In this document: positions 43,151 through 55,513 of the stretch, in pieces | Layout of the letters: every line of letters begins with the position of its first letter | How positions within the stretch are numbered: position 1 is the first letter of the stretch | Source: Flammulina velutipes | Lineage: Eukaryota; Basidiomycota; Agaricomycetes; Agaricales; Physalacriaceae | Reading direction: 5' to 3' | NCBI GenBank assembly: GCA_011800155.1 | Contig: CM022373.1 | Location: forward strand, 1,922,001-1,986,000 | DNA length: 64,000 nt | Translations under genes and position numbers: made by a program | The notes under the pieces: generated by a model | Databases searched by the model: none | What the model saw: the letters and a program-made list of their open reading frames with translations, nothing else | What the model was told of the DNA's origin: nothing

Positions 43151-43512
43151 CTGGTCAGTTTCTGCTTCCGACATAGCATCTCCCATTGACTTACATATCA
43201 CACCTCTGCGAGGTGTCCGGGAACCGGATCGAAGCTCCGAACCTACGGTTTGAGAAAGCGAAGGTGCTTTCCTCTCCGCTCCTACGTTCATGTCGAATTC
43301 ATGAGATATACTCGCAACCCTCTGTTCTTGACAATATAACGACGGCAAGCCACGTCTTATTGTCTTTTCTTCTCTTCTATGTGTTATTGTAGTTTGCTGT
43401 CTATTGTTATCCTGCTTTCGTCGTTCGTCGTATGTTATTGTTTTCTATCATATTTATTAATGCTGATCATTCGCTTGATCCTAGAATTCCTGCTGAATTT
43501 CCCGTATTCTGG
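43151..43512. other. Spacer after the P450 relic
   Basis: T-rich, with many TTGT and CTTCT runs near 43370-43450; no further P450 motifs recognised. Confidence 0.5.
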
Positions 43513-44535
43513 ATGTCTCGTTCCACGACCACTGGCACCCTTCAACCGCCTACGCGTTCCGTCCTTAAACCCACGAGGTCTTCTCATGCCTCCACACCTC
43601 ACCCCTCCCACTCGTCATCTACTCTTCCCTTGGTCAGAATACAAGAGCCAACTCGAACACTTTCCTGGGCTAATAATTTGCAAAATCTACCTCTTGATGG
43701 TCCCCTCCCCGCTCTCTATTTCCAAGCTCCGCCCACGCAGAACAGACAACAGCTTGCGGAGCTGCTTCACCAATTTGCTACTCAGCTCGAACAAGACAGG
43801 GACCGTGGCAGCGAGCGAGAGAATCCTCCATCACCACAAGCAGGGCGCCCAACCTACCAGCAGGATGAGTTCCCAGAGTTCCGCCAGATCCTCATAGACC
43901 CCTGGGTTCCGGGCCCGTCCTGTCAGTTATCCTCTTGAGTCTTTCATTCCTCATTCTAATACAGTCCAACAGACGGACCAGTCTTTGAGGGACGATTGGC
44001 AATGAAATTGCCCACGCTACAGATAAATCGACACCTATCACCACCCTCGGATGGGACGAATAGGCAACTTCATTGGGATGTAACCCAGCCCGCCAGTTCT
44101 GCAAAATTCGTTGAATTGGGGAAGACACTGGCTTTCGAATCTTTCTGCAACGAACCAGCAACATCGCCTCGGCTGACAGAATTCCAAGTTATCTCTCCAC
44201 CTTTTCCTCTTCCATTCGGCACGATACAAAATGAGCTGGCTGGAGTGACAGTTGGAGAGTTTCTGTCCGACTTGTCCCTTACGCTCACATGTCCGATGTC
44301 AGAGGAATCGATCGCCCAGCTCCTCAGTGAAGAGAATCAAGGGATTCTTCTACGCTCATACCATATACGATGTCCAAACGAGGATGACACGCCAAGGTTC
44401 TTCGACCTACTATCAGGATGTACCATGTTCGGGGGATTGACCTACAACCGCGAATATGAGAGGGAACGCAACTTTCCTGATCGAAATTGGGAGATGCATC
44501 TCTTGGTTCGTTACCTACACGCTAGTTCTACGTAA
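43513..44535 (+). CDS. DUF6699-like protein
   Basis: Uncharacterised basidiomycete family. The first exon starts MSRSTTTGTLQPPTRSVLKP, is Ser/Pro/Gln-rich and predicted disordered, and ends QILIDPWVPGP. The best intron runs from GTCCTG (43918) to the acceptor ACAG (43970) and gives PPTDGPVFEGRLAMKLPTLQ in frame. The globular part has LHWDVTQPASSAKFVELGKT, FQVISPPFPLPFGTIQNELA, GVTVGEFLSDLSLTLTCPMS and an end (WEMHLLVRYLHASST) that match the DUF6699 pattern of a WDV start and a GVTVGD/E block. The stop overlaps the coding end of the convergent neighbour by eight bases. Confidence 0.7.
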
Positions 44536-47500
44536 CAGTCATTATCTTCTTGATGGTATTATATATGTCTGACTTCTTATCTATGGGACGACTACTATTC
44601 TTCCACGCTTTCAAAAAATTAGTTGCCGCACGCCAGAGCAACGGTCTGAACGGAAAAATAACAGGCTCAAGATCCAAGAGCAACTGCCTTTCGGACACTA
44701 GCCGTATAAATAGTTGATTATCATCCTCCTTTGCATTGCGTTGCAGGAGATTGAGGATCGCAGTACATAGGCGTACTTTCTCGGCAGTGTGACCAGTAGT
44801 CGCATCTTGAATGCGCGCCTTGAAGAAGGTGAGAATTTTCAGTATGATTGGTTTCCTCCATTCATCGGGACATCGGACGGTGCAAGATAGGATGTTTGAA
44901 ATTCGACGTGTGGTATCCACAGAACGTCCTTCCAATGCTGCCGGAGTTGATAGTCCATAGACATGAAAGAGGAAATCCACAAGCCACTGGCAGTTTATGG
45001 ACATTTGATCATAGTGTAGTGCCAGTGGGTTGAATTGATTATCGATTTCCGCGAAGACATCATCGAGATTAGCGATGAAAATCTCTTCAAAGTTCGCAGC
45101 TTTAGTAGAGCTGTTATGAGGAGCCATGCGAGATGCGAGAAGGAACAGGGTCCCAACGATCGATTCGAAGTGGTCCGAGTCGTCGTCGTCATCATCATCA
45201 TCAGGTTGAAGTTCCTCCTTGGAAATCGTAGATAAGGCAGTAAAGAGATTCTTATATCCGCCATTGGGACCGGCTTGAAGTCGCAGAACATGTTTAGTGC
45301 TGTGGTTGATATTCTGTTCGAGAATCTGGCGCACATGTTCTCTCGAGGTTCCGCGAAGACAGAGCCAGATACAATCCGCCAGAGGCTGCAATGTATGAAA
45401 CTCTTCCGACGTTATGACACGTACGAGTCTCAATAGAACCAACAAGATTTTATGTCTTCGGCGTTTCATCCACTCATGCTCATCCGACAGCGTACCCAAG
45501 GTGTGGGCGAGGGTGTTAAGCAAGATGACAAGCGTGATCCTCTCGTTGTTGTTGTAGGTTCCTTTTGCCAACGAGGCAATGTGCCATTCGAGGAAGAAAT
45601 GGACATCGTCAAGAGGGTCGTTTATTGGTGGGTCGGGTTTCTGGTTATCGGGATGTAGATGGAAGTAGAGGGCTTCCATGGACGCGAGAGCGACGAAGGT
45701 ATCCGGAACCCAACCTTTGACTTGGAGATCTGCGTAGGATTTCAAAGTGCCTGCACCCTTCATAAGCTTCCATTGGTTCATCAGCCTCTCGTCAAGGAGA
45801 TGATAAGCTTTATTTGAAGAACGAGAAGGAACGCAAGTAGATTCCGATGAAGCGGTGACGAGTGCAAGGATATCGCGGGAAAGAGTGCCATCCATAGCAA
45901 GACATTTGAGATAATGGGTAAAACCCAGGCTGAATTGAAAACTGGATGCCATCTTATCATCGTCTAAGTCGACATCGAGCCTGGATGACTGATTCTCCTC
46001 GTTCACGGTGAACTCGCCATAGATCCTGGAACAGAGCATCTGCGGAATTCGCGTTGCCAACAGAGCTGTGGCTTTCTTCGGGGTATATGTGAGGAACGGA
46101 AACGCGCGCAGTACACGATCAACAATGAAGCTCTGGCGAGACGTGCTGAGAAGCCAAATGACAGCGTCCCACGTGAGTCTATCCTTGTTCAACGTGATGT
46201 ACTTGTCTTCCTCCTCAACACGGGCGGATGCAAAGTGGAGGGGAAGAACGGGTAAAGACTTTTCGACGTCCCAGTCGCCTTTTGCCTTGTTGTTTACGCG
46301 ATGTCTAAGGGATGCCAGCCCGGTGAATACACGTTTTCCACAGTTCTCCAAGAACGAGCCGATCCCTGAAAACATCCGGGGAATGAGGACAAGAGCTGTG
46401 TTATGATACGGGCAAGACTTGTGGAACCATGGGAGGATGGACAGCGCGAAGTATACGGATAGCAATGTACCGCTGACTGAGATAACCGCGATGGCCGCCT
46501 TGTTGTAGGATATCCAGAGCTTCATGGTGAGCCCAACGATGAAAAGACCAACAGATACGAGCATGAGGACAGGGAGGAAAGAAATCCATGCTTCCACTTT
46601 CCAGCGCACGAGAGCTGCCCAACGTGCCTGGCGACGCTGAGCGCACTCGAAGGCGCTGCCGTTCTTCATGTCACGTTCGTACTCGCGTAGCCAGAATTTG
46701 ATGTAGAATGCATATATGACTATGTAAAGCGTGCATGTGAGAGATACGCTCCAGCAGGCGACGATGGTCTCGCGGCGGGCTGATGGCTCTGGTGGTGCCG
46801 AAAGATATTCGAAAAGTTCGCGCTGTGCAGCAGGGGAAAGATTCGCAGCTTCTGATGTTGTGAATCTCGCTTTCGCAACGAGATATCTGGCCATGACGAG
46901 CGCTTGGGCTTCGGAAGTGTCCGGGTTGATCTCCATAACGAGGAAACCCGTCACGATTGAGGAGAAGAGACCCGTCTGAGGCTCATCAGCATCTGGAAGA
47001 GCAAACGATAGCAATACATACAATAATAAGTAGAACGTCGATGCCACTCGTCCATCCCTGGGTCACATCTTTGTCTGTCTTTGTAGCTTCGGTGTTGTAC
47101 ATCTCCCAGAACGGGGACTCAGGAGTGACACTCATATCCTGGGGTTGGAGATGAGGTTGGTTCTCGGGTGTATAGCCCGAGGCGGGAGGGTGCCGCGAAG
47201 CATGATACGCTACATAGACAAATAAGTACTAGTGGAAAGACACACTTGAAAAGCAACACACGAGAATTTGTATGGGTATCTCCAAGGATGGTTGGTGCGC
47301 GCCCGTAGAGGTTTGATCCATACCATGGACTGGGAGTTCCCGGTGGTTTGACAGAGCGGACACCGGGCGATCGTTCAGGACTTGAAATCTGTAGACCGTT
47401 GGTAGATGCCGATGGGTAAGGAGCTGGAGTTGAATCATCCCCGAATAAAAAGGACGGCGGTGTCATACTATGGTTGGAACGACTGCGAGACGATTTATTC

Positions 47501-47589
47501 CGGTTGCTTGGGTAAGAGCCTGAACTAGGAAGAGGCAAACTGTTTAAGCCGAGTAGAGGCGAACTATTACGACGGCTGGAAGAGGACAT
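44528..47589 (-). CDS. DUF6535-like large membrane protein
   Basis: Uncharacterised Agaricomycete family. The N-tail from ATG 47589 is Ser/Pro-rich (MSSSSRRNSSPLLGLNSLPL). After one or two short introns the family block appears: SPFWEMYNTEATKTDKDVTQ, GWTSGIDVLL. Then comes GLFSSIVTGFLVMEINPDTS with the first membrane segment, a second pair of segments (CWSVSLTCTLYIVIYAFYIK, FLPVLMLVSVGLFIVGLTMK, AIAVISVSGTLLSVYFALSI), and a long helical soluble C-terminal region of about 600 residues with a DDDDDDD run. One in-frame start at 47135 (MSVTPESPFWEMYNTEATK) could also serve. The exon join near 47205-47250 is uncertain by phase. The stop at 44530-44528 lies inside the end of the opposite gene. Confidence 0.75.
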
Positions 47590-48739
47590 GGCATGCAGTC
47601 TTGTCGTTCGTAGTTGTCGCTGGCAGTCCGGCTGGCGTATGGTATGTAAGTGGTGAAATCTAGAAACGCATCCTGTAAATAGTCAACATAGCCACGAGGC
47701 CTTGTGCACATACGGGGATGAAACTGGACTCATAGTAGTAACAACACTGAGCAATTGGGTCCACTTGAAGGTTGAGTCTTCCTAGGGAACAAGGAAGTAA
47801 ATGTTTGTGGGTCCAGCGTGCTTGTTTCGTGTGAACCAACAAGCAATCCTCCATCGAAAAAGAGAATAAAGACATGCCCTTGTATCCGTTAACAAATCGT
47901 AACAAGGCTTTCCGTGTAAAGAAACTCTTCATTTCCAGGTGACGAAGAACATGAAATTTACTACCCTCCTGGGGATATTGATAAGCGGAGGAAGATAGAA
48001 CAGATCCATCAGAGGCATACCATTACCCAAGTTAGATATCCATCTTCATGAAGGATTTCGTGGACAAGGTTTTCAACATGAGTGACGGAAGGAGGAATGT
48101 TGCCAGGTGTTGCCCCGGAAGGCCCGGGTAGCTCCGAAGTGGCGCGGTCACGCTCTGCACGAAAGAGGCCGAAACCAACTCGAACAGACTCAAGTCCAGT
48201 GGTGTGTGAGCGAGAGAAGAGTTGACCTTTTTGAAGGTCATAAATATGGCGTATGGTTCGGCGTCATGTCTGTCATGAGCTCAATGATCTAATCAGATCG
48301 TTGGTCCTCCGGTGTGAGCACGGAACTAACGGTTTCAGTCTCTGTCGGCGCCGGGATTCCTGTGCGTATTCACAGAGCCTAGCCAACAAGTTCCCGTTGA
48401 AGAGTTCCAAGGTCTGCATAAATGTCATAGATACAGTGTTATAAGCAGCTGATGATCACGCTAGACTGGTATGACAATGAACATGTCCCCTTACGCCTCA
48501 ATCACCTTCCCTCCTTTCTGACCGGCGCGAGATACTCTGCTGTGGATGGCAGAATACCTTCATGGATTGCACTCTACGACATTGACGATACTCAAACTTT
48601 CCAACACGAGAGCTACACACGCTTGCGATAGGTCAACGTTGAGCAATGGGCGTCTCTCGTCGATCAAACAGGTCTCAGACTGTCCAAGGCGAAATGGATG
48701 GCAGATATTGCAACAAACAAACAACAGTCCAGTGCGAAA
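47590..48739. other. Long spacer with possible decayed exons on the minus strand
   Basis: About 1.15 kb. On the minus strand two stretches look faintly coding. One at about 48280-48425 reads MQTLELFNGNLLARLCEYAQ then ESRRRQRLK. One at about 48015-48260 reads FGLFRAERDRATSELPGPSG and SVTHVENLVHEILHEDGYLT. They do not join in an obvious way, and I do not recognise a family. Confidence 0.4.
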
Positions 48740-51700
48740 TTACGCCGGAGTCCCCGTCAAGCCAGGCGGGAACCCCGCAAAGTCTACTTGCTCCTGTACA
48801 TTGCTCCCACCCACCGAATATGCTATTCGAAGCCTCAGCCGTACATTCGACTACAACCCAAAGTATCAGTTACAATTACACTCACAACGGAATAAAAATC
48901 ACTCACACCAACAGGCGCCACCACTCTCATCTGCTGCGTCTCCGTCGCCCCAGGGCTCACAACCTGGTTCGACATGGGCATCATCTGTAGTTGCTGCGAC
49001 TACAAACGAAAACGGTCAATACCCCGAAAAAAAGCGATACCCAAACATACCTTGGGCACAGCCGCCTGGAAAGTTACGCCCTCCGCCGCGTTACCGCCCG
49101 TCACCTGGAACCTCGCAAGTATCAGCACCACCCCCGGCTTCGCCGCTGACGTCTGAGGCGTCAGCGTGATCTTTAGCTCGTTCTTGTCGTATGCAGAATA
49201 CGACGTCAAGCGTTGTGCTGGTGCTGGTGCAGGCGCCGGCGGAGGGGAGGCAGCACCAAAGAGCGATGGTCCGGGTGTAGGTGCAGGTGCAGATGGAGAG
49301 ATAGCATCGAACAATGACCCTCCGGATGATGCAGCAGGAGCTGGAGGGCTCGCTGCGGTCGTGGTGGTGGTGGAAGTCGGTGCAGGCCCGAACAACCCCA
49401 GGATATCATCTATAGTGGATCGGGCATTGGCGGGCTGAGATGCTGACGCGTTAGATCCAGAGGACGACCCCCCTGCGAACAATGAAGCCAGCTCTTGTTC
49501 ATTGGAGGTCGACTGCCCGTTGGAAGGCGTCACTGGATCATCGCCCAGTAGATTTGTCGAATCAGTCGACCCAACAGGCTTATTTTCGCTCACTATGACA
49601 TAGTCAACAACATAATCTCGAAGATGCGCAGAAACCGGCTCACCGACACCCATAATAGTCGCTTTTAACTCTGGCGGCGGCATCCTTTCTAAAACACCTT
49701 CTCTCAGTTCCCCAAGATTGAACAAGCTTGCAAATTCTACAGCTCTTTGTTGGAGCTCTAGTTCTGGGCTTGTAGTATACTGGGTCAAGAGCTCGGAGAT
49801 CCTTTCTTGCTGTGCAGCAGAGGTCGTATGCCTGGCCGACATCTTCACGACCCCGGTGAGGACGTATTGCCGTGACAGGTAATTCGCATAAGGAGAATCC
49901 AATATCGAGAACAGGAGGTCCAAGAGCTGCGCATCAGTGACCTTGAGGCAAATTCGGTCACCAGAAATAGAGATTACAAGGCCGCACTCACTGATTTCTC
50001 TGCATCTTCACCCTCCTCGACGACGAGGCCGCCCTCTAGCAGGATCTCGCTGTACTCGCCGATAATCCAAGTCGCGGCTAACGTCAAAGATTCCTGCGAT
50101 ATGTCGGCCTTCAGAGCAGTATACAAACGGGACGCCGTATACGCCTGAAGCTCGGGCGTATGCGCTACCAATCTGATGAATGCCGATAGAACTTCCTCGC
50201 GCACGAAATTGCCAGCCTGAAGTTGGAATCAACTGCAAGCTCGTGCATCAAACACTAGAAAAAGACGTACAAGTTTCAAAACACGAAGAACGGTATCAAT
50301 ATGCCATCGCTTGCTCGGCGCAAAGCGTTCTGCAGCGAGACATATTTGAGTGGTCATGCCCAGTTTGAATTCGTCATCCGCTACTTCTAGGAAGGCAGAG
50401 AGTTCGCGAACGAGGACACGGACGTTCTGCTCGTTGATGAGGGCATATGATAGTTCAAGGGCACGACGACGGATGGATATGTCTCCGTCGCGCAAGCAGT
50501 CGAGGATTGTGTTTCGATGCCGTTGAACAGCGTTAGTGTCCATCGACACGACCTTGTTGAGGGTGTTCAACGCTACATATCTATTCCAAGTGAGATAGGG
50601 TTGAAAAAGGAGGATTCACGATATCGTACCGGATGTTGTTGTCTTTGTTAGTGAGGAACTTGCCCAATATGTTGATAGCCATGACTCGTAAACCACTGTC
50701 GGCTTGTATTTCCAAGATGGTGAGAACGGTCTCGTAGAGAATAGAGTTTCCGACGTTTTTGGAGGAGTCTGTATTCGTCGCCACCTATGAGATGTTAGGA
50801 AGGTTATTGGGATCATCATGTCGTAGCTGACCTGTGCCAAGATGTCGTTCATCGTCTCGCTTGCATGCTCGTCTCCTCTTCCAAGCAGTCTTAACAGACG
50901 GAGGACTTTGACTTGTAAGAAGGGGTCGGTTATGCCAGAGACATCGTGCTCTGGACTGTATCCAGTGGTGACGAGGGATTTGAGATTACGGACGAGGAGA
51001 GGGACGGCCTATGCGCGGCTTAGATGAGCATAAAAAGTTATAGAATGAAACGACGAACGTTACGGAACTCTTCCAAGACGGCCGGGTCCGTCTGGCACAT
51101 CTCCGTTATGAGGGTTATTGAAGAGAGCAGCACACCGTGGTTTCGGTCTGTGAGGAGGTTTTTGGCCTTTGTAACGAAATGATCTGTGAGTTCTGGGACT
51201 TTCTTGATGACTCGTAGCGCACAAAGAGCGGCCTGTGGGAGTTGAAGCGGTGTATGACGAGGTGCAGATGATTCCTCACCTTTTTCCGTATGTACGTGTT
51301 GCTGGAGCCTAGCAGTTTCTCGATTTCGTTGGCCAAATCTCGCGACATTTCCTCTGACGCAATATTCGCAAAAGTGCATAGCGCCAGACCTACTGCGTAC
51401 ATGTTGGAGTGGTTCATATCGCTGCAGATCCGTCAATGAAGGTATGCGGAATGCAAAGCTATTACGGACTTTTTCAAAGAGTTGGTAACCAACGTGAGGA
51501 CTTCCTGCTTTTCATCGAGCAGCAGCATTATGCCGAGGTAGCCCAGGCGTTTGTCTGAAAAGCGAGGACTCGCGACGAGCTTGAGGCATTCTATTTGGCC
51601 GAAATGAGCAGCAGAGCCGAGCATGTGTATGTAGAGGAGCTTTGCGATATTATTGTGGCGGGCATAGGTGTCTTCATCGCGGAAAGAGGCGCGAATGGCG

Positions 51701-51896
51701 GCTGATTCCTGCTGGATGAGGACCCGCTCGTCGGCGACGGTCTGCAAGTCGATCAGTGAAGCTGTTCTGGTCGTCGTTGGAGAGAGCGGTGACCTTGCAT
51801 GATCTTATGCCCTTGATAAGAGCTGGACGACGGTGGTGAGCCAAAAGGAACGCATATAGTCGAGGCGAACGCACCCTTGAGATTGTTGTAGACCAT
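48740..51896 (-). CDS. APL4: AP-1 complex gamma-adaptin
   Basis: Large subunit of the clathrin adaptor AP-1, acting in traffic between the trans-Golgi network and endosomes. Start MVYNNLK at ATG 51896 joins across two short introns to [20 protein letters not shown] and [20 protein letters not shown]. The trunk follows the family closely: [120 protein letters not shown]. An Ala/Pro/Ser-rich hinge follows (49205-49440), then a gamma-ear domain ending [20 protein letters not shown] and [13 protein letters not shown] at the stop 48742-48740. About 14 exons; a full-length product of roughly 840 residues. Divergent from the second CCCH-RBR gene. Confidence 0.93.
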
Positions 51897-52198
51897 CGCG
51901 ACAGTGGTACAAGTAGTGACGGGGTGTCACGGAGTAACGGGGAGGCGGTTGACCCTGCTTTCGTCCATGATCCTGTTTTCGTGCTGGCCATCTGTGCTCT
52001 CGCTCTCTGCGCTGTTCACAAACAAAGCGCGCAGCAATGCAGACGACCGAGCGCTGCGCCACACTATCAAGGTTATTTGACTCTGCTTGCCAACAACCTC
52101 CGTACAACATGCGTTCAGAAGATATAATACTCGTTGTCCTTTCGATGTCATCGATGGCCATCTCGTCCCGTCGTTGAGCTCGAAAGGCGTTTCTGACA
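51897..52198. promoter_or_regulatory. Bidirectional promoter of gamma-adaptin and second CCCH-RBR gene
   Basis: 302 bases between divergent starts. No TATA box is seen. Reverse-strand open frames here are chance. Confidence 0.5.
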
Positions 52199-55100
52199 AT
52201 GACACAGCCGATTCTCTGCAAGTACTTTGCGCACGGCGCCTGCGACAAAGGCCGCCGATGCACATTCTCGCACGACTTGCACACCGGCCAGTCTCCCCAA
52301 CGAGAGCCCTGCAAGTTCTTTCTCGCTGGAAAATGCACATATGGCGAAAAATGTATCAACGACCACTCCAAGAAGAGCGCGTCGCGTCGTTCCAGCCGCG
52401 GGGCAAGCCCAGCGCCAAATGCATCTCGGTCAGGTTCAGGTGCGGACAGACCATTTCAAGATCGATGTATGCGCTGACAATGAAATACAGCGCTCGCCAG
52501 ACAGCCACCAACACGGTCTTCGCCAGCCACTCCGCTGACGCCCCAGCACACGCCCGGACACGAAAGTCCCGTTCCCCAGGACCCTCCCGCCAAAATCGCG
52601 CCCTCTGCAAACACGCCACGCACCGTCTGCAACGGCTTCGCGATGCAGAGAGGCTGCCTCATGCCAGACACCTGTCGTCTACTCCACTACCTCTCCGACA
52701 CATTCTACAACGTATTGGCAAACAACCTTGAAGATCCAAATCCTGTATGCTACATGTACTTTTCCCAGGGAGACTGTCGCGAGACGGGATGTCCGTGTCG
52801 ACATCAGCTCACTGCACGAGAGTATCAGGTCATCGTCGTCGCGGGTATTCAGCAACCTTCTGCCCGTCCTGCCCCTCCTCCTCCAGTAGCATATTATTCC
52901 CTTCCCCCAGTTCCTCCCAATCCATTTTATCTTCAACAAGCTATGCAGTATCCTGGCTCCTATCTATCCCTGCCTTCGCCGCCTGCTTCGGCACCTAACC
53001 TAATGCGCCGCAAGCCTTGTACTTATTTTGCACAAGGAAACTGTCGTCGCGGTGAAACTTGTACTTTCTCTCACGACCTTGGTGGCATTGCCGATGCTCC
53101 TCAAGGCCGGACTACGCAACGAGAACCCGAAAAGCCTCCTTCCCCAGTGTGGGGTCAGCCACAACCCTTGTCATCTTGGGACGGTAATGCTACACCAGCT
53201 CCTGATGATACCCCAGCACATTCCACAGGCTGGGGAGACGACGGCTGGGGTGGTGGCGACACCGCGATAGAAGAGGGCACTCTAGATGCAGAACCTTCCC
53301 AGGCGACGAATGATGAAGATACAGACCAGGCCGTATCGGCGTCGTGGGACCAGGATGTTGGAAGGGATGGATGGAATGCTCCGGGTTGGGGTCAAACGTC
53401 AACAAAAGACGACGTTCCGGTGGAAAATGTATGACATTCAAGACATTGTTCTCTGCATCACTAACTCTTTCAACAGCCTGAAGAGGAGCCCGAGGCAGGC
53501 GTCGTATCGGTACGTTCAATCCTGCAGGAAGAATGTCACTGACCTTGCATCACAGGCACTCGATGGTCGAACATTTGGATCCGTCTTCAACTGTCTCGTG
53601 CTTTATGGCCCAGGAGCTATCCCAGAACGTCTCGTCACGTCTTTCGATTCACGCGTACTTGTCCTTACCAACCTTCCACCCACAACATCAGATGAAGCTA
53701 TCAACGATCTCGTCGCTCAATACGGGCAAATCACCGATCCTATCCAAGTTGATTTCCTCGATGAAACTCCTGTAACTAAAGTGTCCCTTCACGATTACAA
53801 GGCTGCTGCGCATGCTGCAGTAGCTCTAAACGGCGTCGAATATAAATCCGGGACACTCGTAGCTCAGGTCTCCGATGCGCCAGACCTACCGCTCTGTGCA
53901 GATGTCCCCGGTATCAGCAGGATCATCAAGATCTCGTGGCCAGCACCGACGAAGAAGGTCTGGCTCGCGTACGACTCGATCACTAAAGCCAAGGCGAAAG
54001 AGGCAGAAATCAACGCGTCACTTTCGATTGCAGGCTGTAAAGTCAAAGAAGCGACATTCGAGCGCCCAAAGACCGGGCAGACCCACTCATTCATGGTTAC
54101 GGTCACCGTTCCTGCGGCCCTCGACGAGGATATAATAAAGGAAGCCGCAGAATGTACTCTTGTCCATCCAAACCAGCCCACCTACTCTGGCGATCCTGCC
54201 CAACCTCTCGAGTCAGAGCTAGGCAGATTTGGCGATGTGATGCTTGACGTTATCCCTCATGATATGGTCAAAGCGCGGATTACGGCGTTCGCAACGTTTG
54301 CCACCGCCTCTTCTGCCGTGCGGGCCGTCGAGAATATGGACAAGAGGGAGTTCGATTTCATTGGGGGGAAGAAAATGAGGGTGGAGGAGCATTACTATAT
54401 CCGCTATGCTGTCTTCAGTGGGATGATGAAGCTAGTGCAAGGGGATGTGGATGCATTGAAGGCTGAATATGAAAAGTGCAACGTGACGACGGATACCGAA
54501 TCGCGCGCGCCAGAGGGACTTGTTGTCGTGCGGATGGGCTCGAAAGAACGCGACGATTTCACGCGGCTGAGAGTACAGCTTGATCGTCTACTTCTTGGCG
54601 AGTTTTTCGTGCAGGACGACATGCTGGTGTGGGATGACTACTTTGAGCTGGAGAGCAGCCAGAATGCCCTCGATGCCCTCAGCCGGAAGTACAACGCCTA
54701 CATCGATCGCGATTTCCTGCACGAGGGTCTGCGTATCCACGGTGCAGCAGACCGGCGGGAGGCTGCGAAGAAGGGTATCCTGAAGCTGTTGTCGATGGTT
54801 GGATCCCAGCAGATAAGCATACCCGTCCCTCGACGTGCTATTCGCAAGTTGGTGATGGACGGGGGTCTGGAGAAGCTATATGACGCGTTTGACGCCAAGA
54901 AGATTGGGTTGGATTTGGTGATGAGGACGTTGTTGGTTCGGGATTTGGAGGCTGTCGAGCGGGTGAAGGAGATGGTTGATGCTATGCTCCCTGAGTCGTC
55001 TCCAGACGAAGACGTGACGCTGTGCGGTCTGTGTGACTTGGACATCCTAGGCGAACCCGTTCTTCTAGCTTGTGGGCACAGTTATGATCATGACTGCCTT

Positions 55101-55481
55101 TCCAGCCTCCTCAAAGCTTACATTCGGCCGAGGCTCTCTGGATTGCGGTGTGTGGCGGAGGGATGCGACGAGCTAATTACGAACGACGTACATTCTCGGT
55201 TGTTGACGGACGATGAGAAGAACGGGCTTTTGGAGTCATCTTTGACTTCGCACTTGAAGGGAGCGTTCGGTGATGGGTTTCACCTTTGTCCGACGACTTA
55301 CTGTTCGGTGGTGTACCGCGACCTTCAGCAGGCGGGGACTGGTATCCAGTGCCCATACTGCTCGGCTTGGATATGTACATCGTGTCATGTTCATTTTCAT
55401 GAGGGCTTGACTTGTGGGGAGTATCAGAATTTTCTTGATGTTGGGAAGGGCGAGAAGGAATCACAAGAATTGGATACATAG
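52199..55481 (+). CDS. CCCH zinc-finger, RRM and RING-IBR protein lacking RING2
   Basis: Paralogue of the gene at 1820-5276. Five CCCH-type fingers: CKYFAHGACDKGRRCTFSH, CKFFLAGKCTYGEKCINDH, CNGFAMQRGCLMPDTCRLLH, a degenerate CYMYFSQGDCRETGCPCRH, and CTYFAQGNCRRGETCTFSH. They are followed by a Trp/Gly/Asp-rich linker, an RRM-like domain (RVLVLTNLPPTTSDEAINDL), and further RRM-like repeats. RING1 is CGLCDLDILGEPVLLACGHS, and the IBR is CPYCSAWICTSCHVHFHEG. The protein ends about 25 residues later (KGEKESQELDT) with no RING2, so the catalytic cysteine of RBR ligases is absent. Introns fall near 52424-52487, 53428-53476 and 53510-53555. The stop is 32 bases from the convergent carboxypeptidase stop. 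Confidence 0.8.
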
Positions 55482-55513
55482 TCAGGTTATTTCATTGTTG
55501 TACATCATGTCAT

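Noticed and set aside
45452..45658. Plus-strand frame opposite the DUF6535-like gene
   Set aside because: Antisense of a long conserved coding exon; no independent support.
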